Assembly (NCBI GenBank): GCA_963840075.1
Contig: CAWIXS010000030.1
Span: 47,624-111,623 of the forward strand
From: AWTP1-13 sp963840075
GTDB taxonomy: Bacteria > Pseudomonadota > Alphaproteobacteria > Rhizobiales > Hyphomicrobiaceae
DNA: 64,000 nt
Reading direction: 5' to 3'
Both the position numbers and the translations under genes were made by a program. Under the pieces are notes generated by a model. It saw only the letters and a program-made list of their open reading frames with translations. It ran no database searches and had not been told where the DNA came from. Shown here one piece after another: positions 35,787 through 43,980 of this stretch (position 1 is its first letter; each line of letters opens with the position of its first letter).

Positions 35787-36719
35787 TCATGGCCCCGCCG
35801 TGCGCTGCGCCAGCCAGATGCCGCCGACCACCAGGGCCAGGGCCACGGCATGGTAGAGCGCGAACGACTCGTCGATCAGGAGGACCGCCATGATCGCTGC
35901 GAACACCGGCACCAGGTTGACGAACACGCCGGCGCGCCCGGGCCCGATCAGGTCGACGCCACGCAGATAGCAAAGCTGGGCCAGGCAGGACGGGAAGATC
36001 GCCACATAGAGGACGACGAGCCACCCCTGCCATGTCGGAAGCGCGAATCCCAGGAGCATCGATTCGATCACCAGGGGCGGTATCGAGGTGAGGGCGGCGA
36101 TCAGCGCCAGCAGGGTGAAGAACGCCGCGCCCGGCATGTTGGGCCGGTCGCGCAGGGCCACCGTGTAGAAGGCATAGAGCACACAGGCCGCCAGCATCGC
36201 GACGTCGCCGCGGTTGAGCCCGATCTCCAGGATCGACAGCGGCGCGCCCTGCGTCGCGACCACCACGACGCCGACCGAGGTGATCAGCACGCCCGCGATC
36301 TGCACGAGGCTCGCGCGCGTGCCGTGCATCAGGAACGCGCCCATCAGCACGGCCACGGGGATCGAGCCCTGCAGGATGCCGATATTGATGGCGGTCGTGG
36401 CGTGCGCGGCCCAGTAGTAGAGCACGTTGAAGGCGGTGAAGCCGAGGAAGGCCATCAGGACGATCCGGCCGAGCTTTGGCCGCACCTCGCCCCAGTGGGC
36501 GCGCACCTGACCGCCGTAGGCGGGCCACAGCACCGCCAGCACCACCGCCCAGCGCAGGGTCGTCAGCATCAGCGGCGAGACGTGCCCGACCGCCAGCCGA
36601 CCGGCCACGACGTTGCCGGCCCAGAAGATCGCGGTCAGCGTCAGCAGTACCCTGGGCCACTGGTAGAGCCGGTCCACGAGGCGGCGCGAGACGGCGGGTG
36701 TGGAAGCGGTATCGGTCAA
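35787..36719 (-). CDS. EamA/DMT-family transporter
   Basis: 310 residues with ten predicted membrane helices in two EamA repeats: LLTLTAIFWAGNVVAGRLA with SPLMLTTLRWAVVL in the first, and MLAACVLYAFYTVALR with LLIDESFALYHAVALALVV in the second. An inner-membrane drug/metabolite exporter of unknown substrate. No ATG fits the N-terminus; TTG 36719 (LTDTASTP) is the likely start, with GAGAG nearby. It is divergent from hicA, 95 bp between starts. Confidence 0.85.
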   Translation of the reverse strand: MTDTASTPAVSRRLVDRLYQWPRVLLTLTAIFWAGNVVAGRLAVGHVSPLMLTTLRWAVVLAVLWPAYGGQVRAHWGEVRPKLGRIVLMAFLGFTAFNVLYYWAAHATTAINIGILQGSIPVAVLMGAFLMHGTRASLVQIAGVLITSVGVVVVATQGAPLSILEIGLNRGDVAMLAACVLYAFYTVALRDRPNMPGAAFFTLLALIAALTSIPPLVIESMLLGFALPTWQGWLVVLYVAIFPSCLAQLCYLRGVDLIGPGRAGVFVNLVPVFAAIMAVLLIDESFALYHAVALALVVGGIWLAQRTAGP

Positions 36720-36814
36720 GCGGCGCTCTCGGCATTGTACGTGCCGTAATGCCGCCGGCCGAATGCGTGCCCGCGTTCTTCTGACGGGCGGCGCGGGTGT
36801 GATAGACTGTCCGC

Positions 36815-37013
36815 ATGCCGCCAAAGATTCGCGAGCTTGTCGCAGACCTCGAGAAGGCCGGCTTCGTCTATCGCGGCGGCAAGGGTAGCCATCGGAATTT
36901 TGCTCACCCAAAAGTTGCGAGCCCTGTTACCATATCCGGCCAGCTTCGGCGACGACGCAAAGGCATAGCAGATAAAAGCGGCGCGCCGTGCAATCGAGAA
37001 AACGACGAAATGA
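36815..37013 (+). pseudogene. hicA: hicA toxin gene, disrupted
   Basis: The N-terminal 40 residues are typical HicA: PPKIRELVADLEKAGFVYRG with the catalytic His in KGSHRNFAHPK. After TISGQL the frame is lost near 36945; removing one base restores GDDAKA, but a TAG at 36966-36968 then replaces the usual Tyr codon before QIKAARRAIEKTTK. HicA is an mRNA interferase. Two independent lesions make a functional product unlikely unless both are consensus errors. The restored TGA overlaps the hicB ATG. Confidence 0.8.
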
Positions 37014-37240
37014 AGACAGCGCCAGATACGTCAAGATCGTGGAGTGGTCCGAAGAGGACCAGTGCTGCGTGGGGAGGGCACCCGGGCTAATTCTGGGTGG
37101 CTGCCACGGTGACGACGAGCGGTGGGTCTTCGAGGAGCTGTGCCTGATTGTCGACGAGGCAATCGATCTCTACCGCCAGGACGGCAAGCCTCTCCCTCCG
37201 CCTACCGCCGGTCGGGACCTGGCCAACGCCCTGCAATCGG
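37010..37240 (+). CDS. hicB: HicB antitoxin (frame-disrupted)
   Basis: RYVKIVEWSEEDQCCVGRAP, GLILGGCHGDD and the tail DGKPLPPPTAGRDLANALQ identify HicB. ATG 37010 (MKTA) is out of frame with the body by one missing base near 37022; a GTG at 36988 would read it in frame instead. The 3' end is open into the next gene, and a further shift would let it stop at 37325, overlapping that start. HicB neutralises HicA and represses the operon. The end coordinate is approximate. Confidence 0.7.
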
Positions 37241-37321
37241 CAGTGAGGCCGCCGTCGCCGCCTCAGGTGGGAACGACATGCCGGAACAAACACTGTACAC
37301 TCACAAGACCGCCGTCAGGAG

Positions 37322-37831
37322 ATGACGTCATCGGAGGTCGTCGGCCACTATTCGGCACTCGAAGAAGTGCGCATCCGGGTGTGGATCGACGGCGGCTGGG
37401 CCGTCGATGCGCTGCTCGGCAGGCAGCCCCGACCGCACAAGGACTTGGACATCGCTCTTGAACGCGGCGATGTGCGAAGGCTGCGAGGGATTCTCGCCAC
37501 GAAGGGCTACCGGCAAGTCAGGGAAGATGGCGAATGGAACTTCGTGTTGGCGGATGACGAGGGGCATGAAATAGACGTGCATGTCTTTGTGTGCGACGAA
37601 CAGGGGAATGTCGTAGACGGTATCAGGTACCCGCGAGAGTCCCTCACGGGCACCGGCACGATAGAAGGTTATGTCGTCCGGTGCATCCTGGCGAAGCACG
37701 TGGTCGCGTTCCTTGCGCCCTGGATACACAAGTGGCCCGACAAATATGTGCCAGCCGTGTCGGCGTTGTGCGAGAGCTTCGGTATTGAGCTGCCGACGGA
37801 GTATATCGAGTTTACGTCCCTCAGGCCGTGA
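37322..37831 (+). CDS. Nucleotidyltransferase (LinB/ANT(2'')-like fold)
   Basis: 169 residues. WIDGGWAVDALLGRQPRPHK followed by DLDIAL is the GG/W...D-x-D core of the nucleotidyltransferases related to lincosamide and ANT(2'') enzymes; EIDVHVFV supplies a later acidic strand. ATG 37322 overlaps the end of the restored hicB frame, so it may be co-transcribed with hicAB. Whether it modifies an antibiotic, tRNA or protein cannot be told. Confidence 0.8.
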   Translation: MTSSEVVGHYSALEEVRIRVWIDGGWAVDALLGRQPRPHKDLDIALERGDVRRLRGILATKGYRQVREDGEWNFVLADDEGHEIDVHVFVCDEQGNVVDGIRYPRESLTGTGTIEGYVVRCILAKHVVAFLAPWIHKWPDKYVPAVSALCESFGIELPTEYIEFTSLRP

Positions 37832-37996
37832 GCCGCACACCAGCACTTTTCTTTGGGGCTGCCCTGGCCAGCCATGCACGCCCCTGCCATCGGCTCTGCA
37901 CCGGGCGGCGCGCTCGCCTTGTTTGTTCTCGCGTGACTGCTATGCTCGGCTGCAAGCTGAAAAGTACGCGCTGTGGCCACCGGAGGAGAACCGCCC

Positions 37997-38779
37997 ATGC
38001 AGCTCAAGGTTTCCCCCATCGCCCGCGAGGACTGCACCGACGCGGAGTGGGAAGCCCGTGTCGATCTCGCCGCCGCCCACCGCATGGCCGTGATGCACGG
38101 CTTCCACGAGGGTATCTTCAACCATCTCACCCTGGTCGTTCCCGGCAAGCCCGACCGCTACTACCAGATCCCGTTCGGCATGCACTGGTCGGAGGTGAAG
38201 GCGTCCTCGTTCATGGAGGTCGGCATCGACGACGGCAAGGTGAAGCGCGGCGCCGGCGACGTGGAGCGCTCCTGCTACTGCATCCACGCGCCGATCCACA
38301 AGGCGCTGCCGCAGGCCGCCGCCGTGTTCCACACCCACATGCCCTACACCAGCGCGCTCACCCGGCTGGAGGACCCGCGCATCAAGGAGATCGGCCAGAC
38401 CGAGGTCGGCATGATGGGCAAGATCGCCTACGACGACACCTACACGGGCCCGGCCTTCGAGCCCGAGGAGGGCGAGCGTCTCGCCAAGGTGATCGGCGAC
38501 AAGACCATCCTGTTCATGGCCAACCACGGCGTCTCCACCGTGGGCAAGTCGGTCGCCGAGGCCTACGACCGGCTCTACTACATCGAGCGCGCCGCGCAGG
38601 TGCAGATCTATGCCATGTGGACGGGACAGCGCCTGAAGAAGCTGCCCGAGCCGGTGGTTGAGAAGACCATGTCCAACATGGGCGGCGCCCAGCACTACAC
38701 CGGCCTCACCCCCGCCGAGCGCCACTTCGAGGCCCTGAAGCGCATCCTCAACCGCCAGGAGCCCGACTACGCGGAGTAG
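37997..38779 (+). CDS. Class II aldolase/adducin family protein
   Basis: 260 residues. The zinc-binding His residues are visible in VFHTHMPYTSAL and FMANHGVSTVG, and GIFNHLTLVVPG opens the fold. No C-terminal kinase or dehydrogenase domain. Adducin-type aldolases of this length often carry unknown activities. GGAGGAGAA precedes ATG 37997. The stop codon is TAG within TAGGGAGCG. Confidence 0.88.
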   Translation: MQLKVSPIAREDCTDAEWEARVDLAAAHRMAVMHGFHEGIFNHLTLVVPGKPDRYYQIPFGMHWSEVKASSFMEVGIDDGKVKRGAGDVERSCYCIHAPIHKALPQAAAVFHTHMPYTSALTRLEDPRIKEIGQTEVGMMGKIAYDDTYTGPAFEPEEGERLAKVIGDKTILFMANHGVSTVGKSVAEAYDRLYYIERAAQVQIYAMWTGQRLKKLPEPVVEKTMSNMGGAQHYTGLTPAERHFEALKRILNRQEPDYAE

Positions 38780-38819
38780 GGAGCGTCGGGGTCTGACCCC
38801 ATGCATGGCCCGCGCTTTC

Positions 38820-39051
38820 GTAGGTCAAGCGAAGCGCAGACCCAACACGTTGAGGCTCATTTCATTCCCGCCCAGCCCAATCCGGCAATGGCACCGGACC
38901 GCTTGATCCCCACGTCACGTCATACGACCGTTGGCAACCCACAGCAGAAACGTGGAGTACGAAGTAGGAAGCTCCCGAAACGTCGGTGCGGCGATAGCGC
39001 ATGGCTCTGGCCCCAATGTGTTGTGTCTGCGCTTCGTTTGACACAACCTAC
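38820..39051. mobile_element. MITE-like element with terminal inverted repeats
   Basis: 232 bp with no ORF. The left end GTAGGTCAAGCGAAGCGCAG and the right end, read inward, GTAGGTTGTGTCAAACGAAG share a CGAAGCGCAGAC-CAACAC core, giving roughly 30-bp imperfect inverted ends. Size, lack of coding capacity and the terminal GTAGG suggest a non-autonomous element. No clear target duplication was seen. Confidence 0.65.
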
Positions 39052-39057
39052 ACACCC

Positions 39058-39951
39058 CTAATCCTTCAGCTCCACCCCTGTCGCGCGCTCGTACCAGCGC
39101 ACCACGTCGAGCACGCATGCGCCGGGGCCCAGCGCCTTGTCCGCGGCGCGCCAGAGCTGCTCGCCGAGGCCGCTCATGGGCACGCCGAGGCCCTGCTCGT
39201 CGGCCAGCCGGTTGGCGATGCCGACGTCCTTCAGCATCAAGGCAAGCCGGAAGGCGTCGTCGAAGCGGCGCTCGATCACCTGCGGGCCGAACTTCACGTC
39301 GGTGATGAAGCTGCGGCCCGTGGAGACGTTGATCACGTCGAGCATCGCAGAAGGGGAGAGGCCGTAGGCCTTGCCGATCAGCATGGCCTCGGTGGTGCCG
39401 AGCACGGTGAGCGCGGTGGCGAGGTTGTTCACCGTCTTCATGGCGTGCCCGCTGCCCACCGGACCCAGGTGGAACACGTGGCTGCCCATGCGAGCGAGCA
39501 GCGGACGCACCCGCTTTAGAGCCTCAGCCTCGCCGCCGCACATGAACACGAGCGTGGCGCTCACCGCCCCCTCCTTGGCGCCGGAGACCGGGGCGTCGAC
39601 CATGGCCACGCCCTGTGCGGCGAGGCGGTCGGCGGTCTCGCGCGTGATCCATGGCTCGGCGGAGGAGGTATCGACCAGGATCGCGCCGCGCGCGAAGCCG
39701 GCAGCCAGGCCGTCGGCGCCGAGGACGCACTCGCGCACCGCCGTGCCCTCGGGCAGCATGGTGAAGACCACCTCGGAGGCTTCCGCCACCTCGCGCGGCG
39801 ACCGCAGCGCGCGGGCACCCTGGTGGCGCCGCGCGACCTTCCTCGCCGCCGCAGGGGCGATGTCATAGAGCGCCAGCGTATGCCCGCCCTTGGCCAGATG
39901 CCCGGCCATGGCGCTCCCCATCACGCCGAGCCCGATGAAGCCGATGCGCAT
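39058..39951 (-). CDS. Beta-hydroxyacid dehydrogenase (3-hydroxyisobutyrate/tartronate semialdehyde type)
   Basis: 297 residues. IGFIGLGVMGSAMAGHLAKG is the cofactor site, VDAPVSGAKEGA the substrate loop, and the catalytic Lys is in GSGHAMKTVNN. The C-terminal helical domain is complete. An NAD(P)-dependent oxidoreductase; which beta-hydroxyacid it uses is not deducible. It follows an ABM-domain gene at 28 bp and is probably co-transcribed. Confidence 0.92.
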   Translation of the reverse strand: MRIGFIGLGVMGSAMAGHLAKGGHTLALYDIAPAAARKVARRHQGARALRSPREVAEASEVVFTMLPEGTAVRECVLGADGLAAGFARGAILVDTSSAEPWITRETADRLAAQGVAMVDAPVSGAKEGAVSATLVFMCGGEAEALKRVRPLLARMGSHVFHLGPVGSGHAMKTVNNLATALTVLGTTEAMLIGKAYGLSPSAMLDVINVSTGRSFITDVKFGPQVIERRFDDAFRLALMLKDVGIANRLADEQGLGVPMSGLGEQLWRAADKALGPGACVLDVVRWYERATGVELKD

Positions 39952-39979
39952 GCGGCGCTCCGCTCCGCGTCGCCTGACC

Positions 39980-40285
39980 CTATCTCTTGGTCTTGCCGTC
40001 CGAGACCACCTCGAGGACCTCCACCTTGCGGTCGGCGACCAGATCGCCCGCCACCGGGCGGAAATCCTTGAAGTGCTGGCTCTCCGTGTGCGCCTTCACC
40101 GCCGCCTCGTCCCGGTACACCTCCAGCATCACGAGCCGGGCGGGATTGTCGGGGTCCTGGGCCACGTCGAACTGGAGACAGCCCGGCTCGTTGGCGAGAC
40201 AGCGCTGGGCCTGCGCCGTCATCTTCTCCTTGAACTCGGCTTCCTTGCCGGGCTTGGCGGTGAGGTAGGCGACGATGGCGCGCAT
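39980..40285 (-). CDS. ABM-family (antibiotic biosynthesis monooxygenase-like) protein
   Basis: 101 residues. MRAIVAYLTAKPGKEAEFKE and ANEPGCLQFDVAQDP, with LVMLEVYRDEAAVKAHTES, fit the small dimeric ferredoxin-like ABM/YgiN fold. These act as cofactor-free oxygenases on quinols or as stress proteins. ATG 40285 is preferred over the longer frame. Confidence 0.88.
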   Translation of the reverse strand: MRAIVAYLTAKPGKEAEFKEKMTAQAQRCLANEPGCLQFDVAQDPDNPARLVMLEVYRDEAAVKAHTESQHFKDFRPVAGDLVADRKVEVLEVVSDGKTKR

Positions 40286-40478
40286 GCGGCTCTCCCTGTC
40301 TCGTCTCGGGTTTTGTTGTGCCACCCTGGCACGAACCGCCGCCGCCGTCAGCCCGCATCGTGAGCCGGGCCCACGCGCAGGCCGCGCAACCCCCTAGCCA
40401 AGCAGCCTGCATTTGGGCCAAATTGCCAGCCAACGTGCCGGCGATCGTCGCGATCGGGCAAAGAGACGGGGCAGTAGA

Positions 40479-41132
40479 GTGGCTGAGAACGGCGTGCTTA
40501 TCGTCACGGCGGACACCGTGATCCGGGGCGTGCGCGAGTTGCGCAACTGTCGCCAGCTCGAGGTTTTCGGCTATCTCGAGGGCGACGTCGCCGCCAAGTC
40601 GGTGCTGGTGCACAAGGACGGCCGGCTGTTCGGCAAGGTGAAGTCCGACAGCGCCGAGATCCACGGCACGCTGCAGGGCGAGGTGGTGGTCAAGAACCTG
40701 ATCGACATCAGGAGCTCGGGCAACGTCAGCGGCAACATCCAGTACGGCAAGCTGGCACTCGAGCAGGGCGGCAACCTCTCCGCGGAGGTCCGCAACATTC
40801 CGCCCAGCCTTGCCGGCGATCTCGCCCTCGAGGTCTCCAAGGGGGGCACGGTGCCCGTCACCCTGCAGGACCTCAACGCCCTCGATCCCGACGATGCCGC
40901 CAAGGACCTCAAGTTCGCCATCTCCAATGTTCGCAGCGGCTACGTGGCGCTGTCGACGGCCCCCAGGAAGTCGGTGACGACCTTCACGCAGGCCGATCTC
41001 GAGGCCGGCCGGGTGGCCTTCGTGCACGATGGGCGCAGCGCCGGCCTCGCCGGTTTCGACATCGTGGTGGCCGACCGCAGCGGCGGCAGCTCCGGCAAGC
41101 CGCAGGCCGTCAAGGTGGCCGTCCGCGGCTAG
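40479..41132 (+). CDS. Bactofilin fused to a CSPG/cadherin-like repeat
   Basis: 217 residues from GTG 40479. Residues about 1-105 form a bactofilin domain: short repeating beta strands such as LEVFGYLEGDVAAKSVLVHK, GRLFGKVKSDSAEIHGTLQG and NVSGNIQYGKLALEQGG. Residues about 115-217 look like one CSPG/cadherin-like repeat: LNALDPDDAAKDLKFAISN, then TTFTQADLEAGRVAFVHDG and GFDIVVADRSGG. Bactofilins polymerise inside the cell, while CSPG repeats are normally extracellular; no signal peptide is present. The combination is unusual. Confidence 0.78.
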   Translation: MAENGVLIVTADTVIRGVRELRNCRQLEVFGYLEGDVAAKSVLVHKDGRLFGKVKSDSAEIHGTLQGEVVVKNLIDIRSSGNVSGNIQYGKLALEQGGNLSAEVRNIPPSLAGDLALEVSKGGTVPVTLQDLNALDPDDAAKDLKFAISNVRSGYVALSTAPRKSVTTFTQADLEAGRVAFVHDGRSAGLAGFDIVVADRSGGSSGKPQAVKVAVRG

Positions 41133-41281
41133 ACAGCCAGCTGCCGCACGGTGCGATCCCGTCGGCGCCGAGCCGGTCCAGACATTCCCATGGGTGATAG
41201 AAGCGTCCCACTCATGCGGCTTGCGTGACATGTGTCGCCATGCTGCTGTGCCATTTGCGGTGAGGCTGCGAGGCTCTTCTA

Positions 41282-41500
41282 ATGACCCAGACCGTGGTTT
41301 CTCCCGTTGCGGGGAAAGTGATCGAATGCCTGGTCCAGTCGGGCGACACCGTTGCAGCCGACACCGAGGTGGCCATTGTCGAAGCCATGAAGATGCACAT
41401 CCCCGTCGTGGCCGAGCGGGCCGGGCGCGTCGCCCTTTGGCTGGTGAGCGAGGACAGCCAGGTCACCGAAGGCCAGGCGCTGCTGACGCTCGAGGGCTGA
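41282..41500 (+). CDS. Biotin carboxyl carrier (biotinyl/lipoyl) protein
   Basis: 72 residues. VSPVAGKVIECLVQSGDTV and the biotinylation site EAMKMHIPV define a stand-alone biotinyl domain. It overlaps nothing and precedes the carboxyltransferase gene by 4 bp, so it is the carrier of that enzyme. The biotin carboxylase subunit is not in the vicinity. Confidence 0.9.
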   Translation: MTQTVVSPVAGKVIECLVQSGDTVAADTEVAIVEAMKMHIPVVAERAGRVALWLVSEDSQVTEGQALLTLEG

Positions 41501-41504
41501 GCCC

Positions 41505-43101
41505 ATGTCCTGGCAGCCCGAGCTCGACGACGTGGAGCGCCGGCGCCGGCTGGCGCTCGAGCTGGGCGGCGCCGACAAGGTCGCCCGCCACAAGGGCCAG
41601 GGCAAGCTCACCGTGCGCGAGCGCATCGCCGGCCTCGTCGATGCCGGCTCGTTCGAGGAGCTGGGCTCCATCGCCGGCTTTCCCGAGTACGACGCGCGAG
41701 GGCAATCTCACGGGCCTGACGCCGGCCAACGTGATCTGCGGCCGGGCCCGCATCGACGGGCGCAACGTGTTCGTCACCGGCGATGACTTCACCGTGCGCG
41801 GCGGCGCCAACGACGGTGGCCTGCGCGACAAGTTCGCCTACGCCGAGACCTTCGCGCGGCGCTGGCGCGTGCCGCTGGTGCGCCTCGTCGACGGTACCGG
41901 CGGCGGCGGCTCGGTCAAGCACCTGGAGACGCTGGGGCGCACCTACCTGCCCGAGTCGACGGTCTTCACCGAGATGGCGGATGCTCTGTCGGAGGTCCCC
42001 ATCGTCGCCCTGGGGCTCGGCTCGGTGGCCGGCATGGGCGCGGCGCGGGTGTGCGCCAGCCACTACTCGGTGATGGTGCGCGGCACCTCGCAGCTGTTCG
42101 CCGCCGGCCCGCCGGTGGTGGCGCGCGCCGGCCAGACCGTGACCAAGGAGGAGCTGGGCGGCTCCACCATCCATGCGAGGAACGGCACCATCGACGACGA
42201 GGCCGGGAGTGAGGCGGAGGCCTTCGCGCGGGCGCGCCGGTTCCTCTCCTACCTGCCCGCCTCGGTGCACGAGCCGGCAGCCCAGCAGCCCAGCAACGAC
42301 CGGCCCGACCGCACGGCCGAGGAGCTGTTGTCGGTGGTGCCGCGCGATGCCCGCAAGGTCTACAAGGTGCGGCCCATCGTCGAGGCGCTGGTGGATGCCG
42401 GGTCCTTCTTCGAGATCGGCAAGGCGTGGGGCAAGTCGGTTGTCACGGGGCTTGCCCGGCTCGACGGCTGGCCGGCGGCGGTGCTGGCGAGCGACCCCTA
42501 CCACTACGGCGGCGCCTGGACGGCGGATGCCTGCCGCAAGGCGATCCGCATGGTCGACCTGGCGCAGACCTTCCAGCTGCCCGTGGTGCATCTGGTCGAC
42601 ATCCCGGGCTTCCTGATCGGCAAGGAGGCGGAGGCCTCGGGCGTGATGCGCTACGGCACCCAGGCGCTGGCGGCCGTGCGCAGCTCCACGGTGCCCTGGT
42701 GCGCCATCATGGTGCGCAAGGCCTTCGGCATGGCGGGGCTTTCCCAGCGCAACGGGTCGCCGGCCTTCCTGCGCTACGCCTGGCCCTCGGCGCAGTGGGG
42801 CTCGCTGCCGATCGCCGGCGGCGTCGACGCCGCCTACCGCGCCGTGATCGAGGCGGCGCCCGACCCCGCCGCCAAGCGCGCCGAGATCGAGGCAAGGCTC
42901 GAGGCGCTGCAGTCGCCGCTGCGGACGGCGGAGGCCTTCGGCGTGGAGGAGATCATCGACCCGCGCTCGACCCGCGCCTACCTCTGCCGCTTCGCCGACA
43001 TGGCCGCGCCCGCTGCGCCAGCCGGGGAGACCGCACTTCGGGTACCGGCCTTGACGGGTGTCAGGCGACCGCGCGCGCGTGCGCGATCTCGCGTCCGGTG
43101 A
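41505..43101 (+). CDS. Acyl-CoA carboxylase carboxyltransferase beta subunit (frameshifted)
   Basis: About 530 residues if repaired. The N-terminus ERRRRLALELGGADKVARHK with GKLTVRERIAGLVDAGSF is typical of propionyl/methylcrotonyl-CoA carboxylase beta chains. Near 41696 the frame shifts; dropping one base gives EYDAEGNLTGLTP. The core GTGGGGSVKHLETLG, VPIVALGLGSVAGMGAA and the second crotonase half LVDIPGFLIGKEAE follow. The 3' end runs on with an Arg-rich tail into the convergent DUF4926 gene, so the true stop may be earlier. It probably uses a branched or unusual acyl-CoA. Confidence 0.88.
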
Positions 43102-43294
43102 TCGGACGTACCGCGTCGGCGGATAGCGTCACGACGGCAATAGTCTCGCCGCCCAAGGTCACGAACTCGACCTCGTAGGCAGCGCCATCCCTGTGGATCA
43201 GGACCACCGTTCCAACGTCCCCGCTGCGCAGCCCCTGCTGTGGCACATCGCGGGTGAGAATGACTGTGTCGAGCTCCTGGATCATGGGCGGCAT
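43061..43294 (-). CDS. DUF4926-domain small protein
   Basis: 77 residues. QELDTVILTRDVPQQGLRSG and DVGTVVLIHRDG with AAYEVEFVTLGGETIAVVTL is the SH3-like DUF4926 pattern. It sits one base after the DUF6883 gene in an operon. Function unknown; the two families are often found together, consistent with a toxin-antitoxin or defence-type pair. Confidence 0.82.
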   Translation of the reverse strand: MPPMIQELDTVILTRDVPQQGLRSGDVGTVVLIHRDGAAYEVEFVTLGGETIAVVTLSADAVRPITGREIAHARAVA

Positions 43295-43295
43295 C

Positions 43296-43631
43296 CTAAC
43301 ACGGAAATGCAGTCACGAAGCGAGGGACCATCTCGCCATCCAGGATAATCCAGACGGTAGCCACGGACGGTTTGCGTCCATCCGGCGACAATAGGTGGCC
43401 TTCTACTCGGTATTTGGTGCCGTAGGGTGAGACCTCGATTGCTCCGACCGGACAATCCTGAACATGGGCGAACAAGGCCTGAGTGAGCTCTTCCGGGGCG
43501 TCCGCGCGGAACCCGAAGCGTTTGAAGAACCGAGCTTTGCTTCGACCAACTGGATGGATCTCCGACAGAAGGTAGCCGGAGATCTTGACTGGATCGATGA
43601 TCGCCTGATGGCGGTTCGGTACAGCGGCCAT
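43296..43631 (-). CDS. DUF6883-domain protein
   Basis: 111 residues. AIIDPVKISGYLLSEIHPVG followed by RSKARFFKRFGF and YGTKYRVEGHLLSPDGR matches the small family now called DUF6883. ATG 43631. It starts a two-gene operon with a DUF4926 protein and is divergent from the ferredoxin-P450 operon. Confidence 0.8.
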   Translation of the reverse strand: MAAVPNRHQAIIDPVKISGYLLSEIHPVGRSKARFFKRFGFRADAPEELTQALFAHVQDCPVGAIEVSPYGTKYRVEGHLLSPDGRKPSVATVWIILDGEMVPRFVTAFPC

Positions 43632-43706
43632 CGCGATGCTCCCCCGCCTGTCGTCCGCCGACGGCAGACATTTTCATGTTGCCCGTCTCGCCGCCCCGGG
43701 GCAAAC

Positions 43707-43720
43707 TGACGTTAACGTCA
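43707..43720. promoter_or_regulatory. Perfect palindrome upstream of ferredoxin-P450 operon
   Basis: TGACGTTAACGTCA is a perfect 14-bp palindrome 46 bp before the ferredoxin start, and 75 bp before the divergent DUF6883 gene. It resembles operators of MerR-family acyl-CoA catabolism regulators such as LiuR. No regulator gene is adjacent. Confidence 0.65.
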
Positions 43721-43766
43721 ACTTGAGAAGCCCGAAGGGCCGCGAGACGAGGAGGAGGACACGCCC

Positions 43767-43976
43767 ATGCCCAAGACCCTCAAGGTCCGCGTCGATCCCG
43801 AGAAGTGCCAGGGCCACAACCGCTGCAAGGCGCTGGCGCCGGAGCTGTTCCAGCTCGACGAGTACGGCAACGCGCGCGAGATCGGCGACGGCACCGTGCC
43901 CGCGGGGCTCGAGGAGAAGGCCTGGCTCGCCAAGTCGAACTGCCCCGAGTTTGCGGTCGAGATCATCGAGGAGTGA
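43767..43976 (+). CDS. [3Fe-4S]-type ferredoxin for P450
   Basis: 69 residues. KCQGHNRCKALAPELFQL gives Cys-x2-His-x2-Cys, and NCPEF supplies the last ligand; a His at the second position is typical of 3Fe-4S P450 ferredoxins. It precedes the first P450 gene by 4 bp, so it should be that enzyme's electron donor. Ferredoxin reductase is not encoded nearby. Confidence 0.93.
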   Translation: MPKTLKVRVDPEKCQGHNRCKALAPELFQLDEYGNAREIGDGTVPAGLEEKAWLAKSNCPEFAVEIIEE

Positions 43977-43980
43977 GGCC

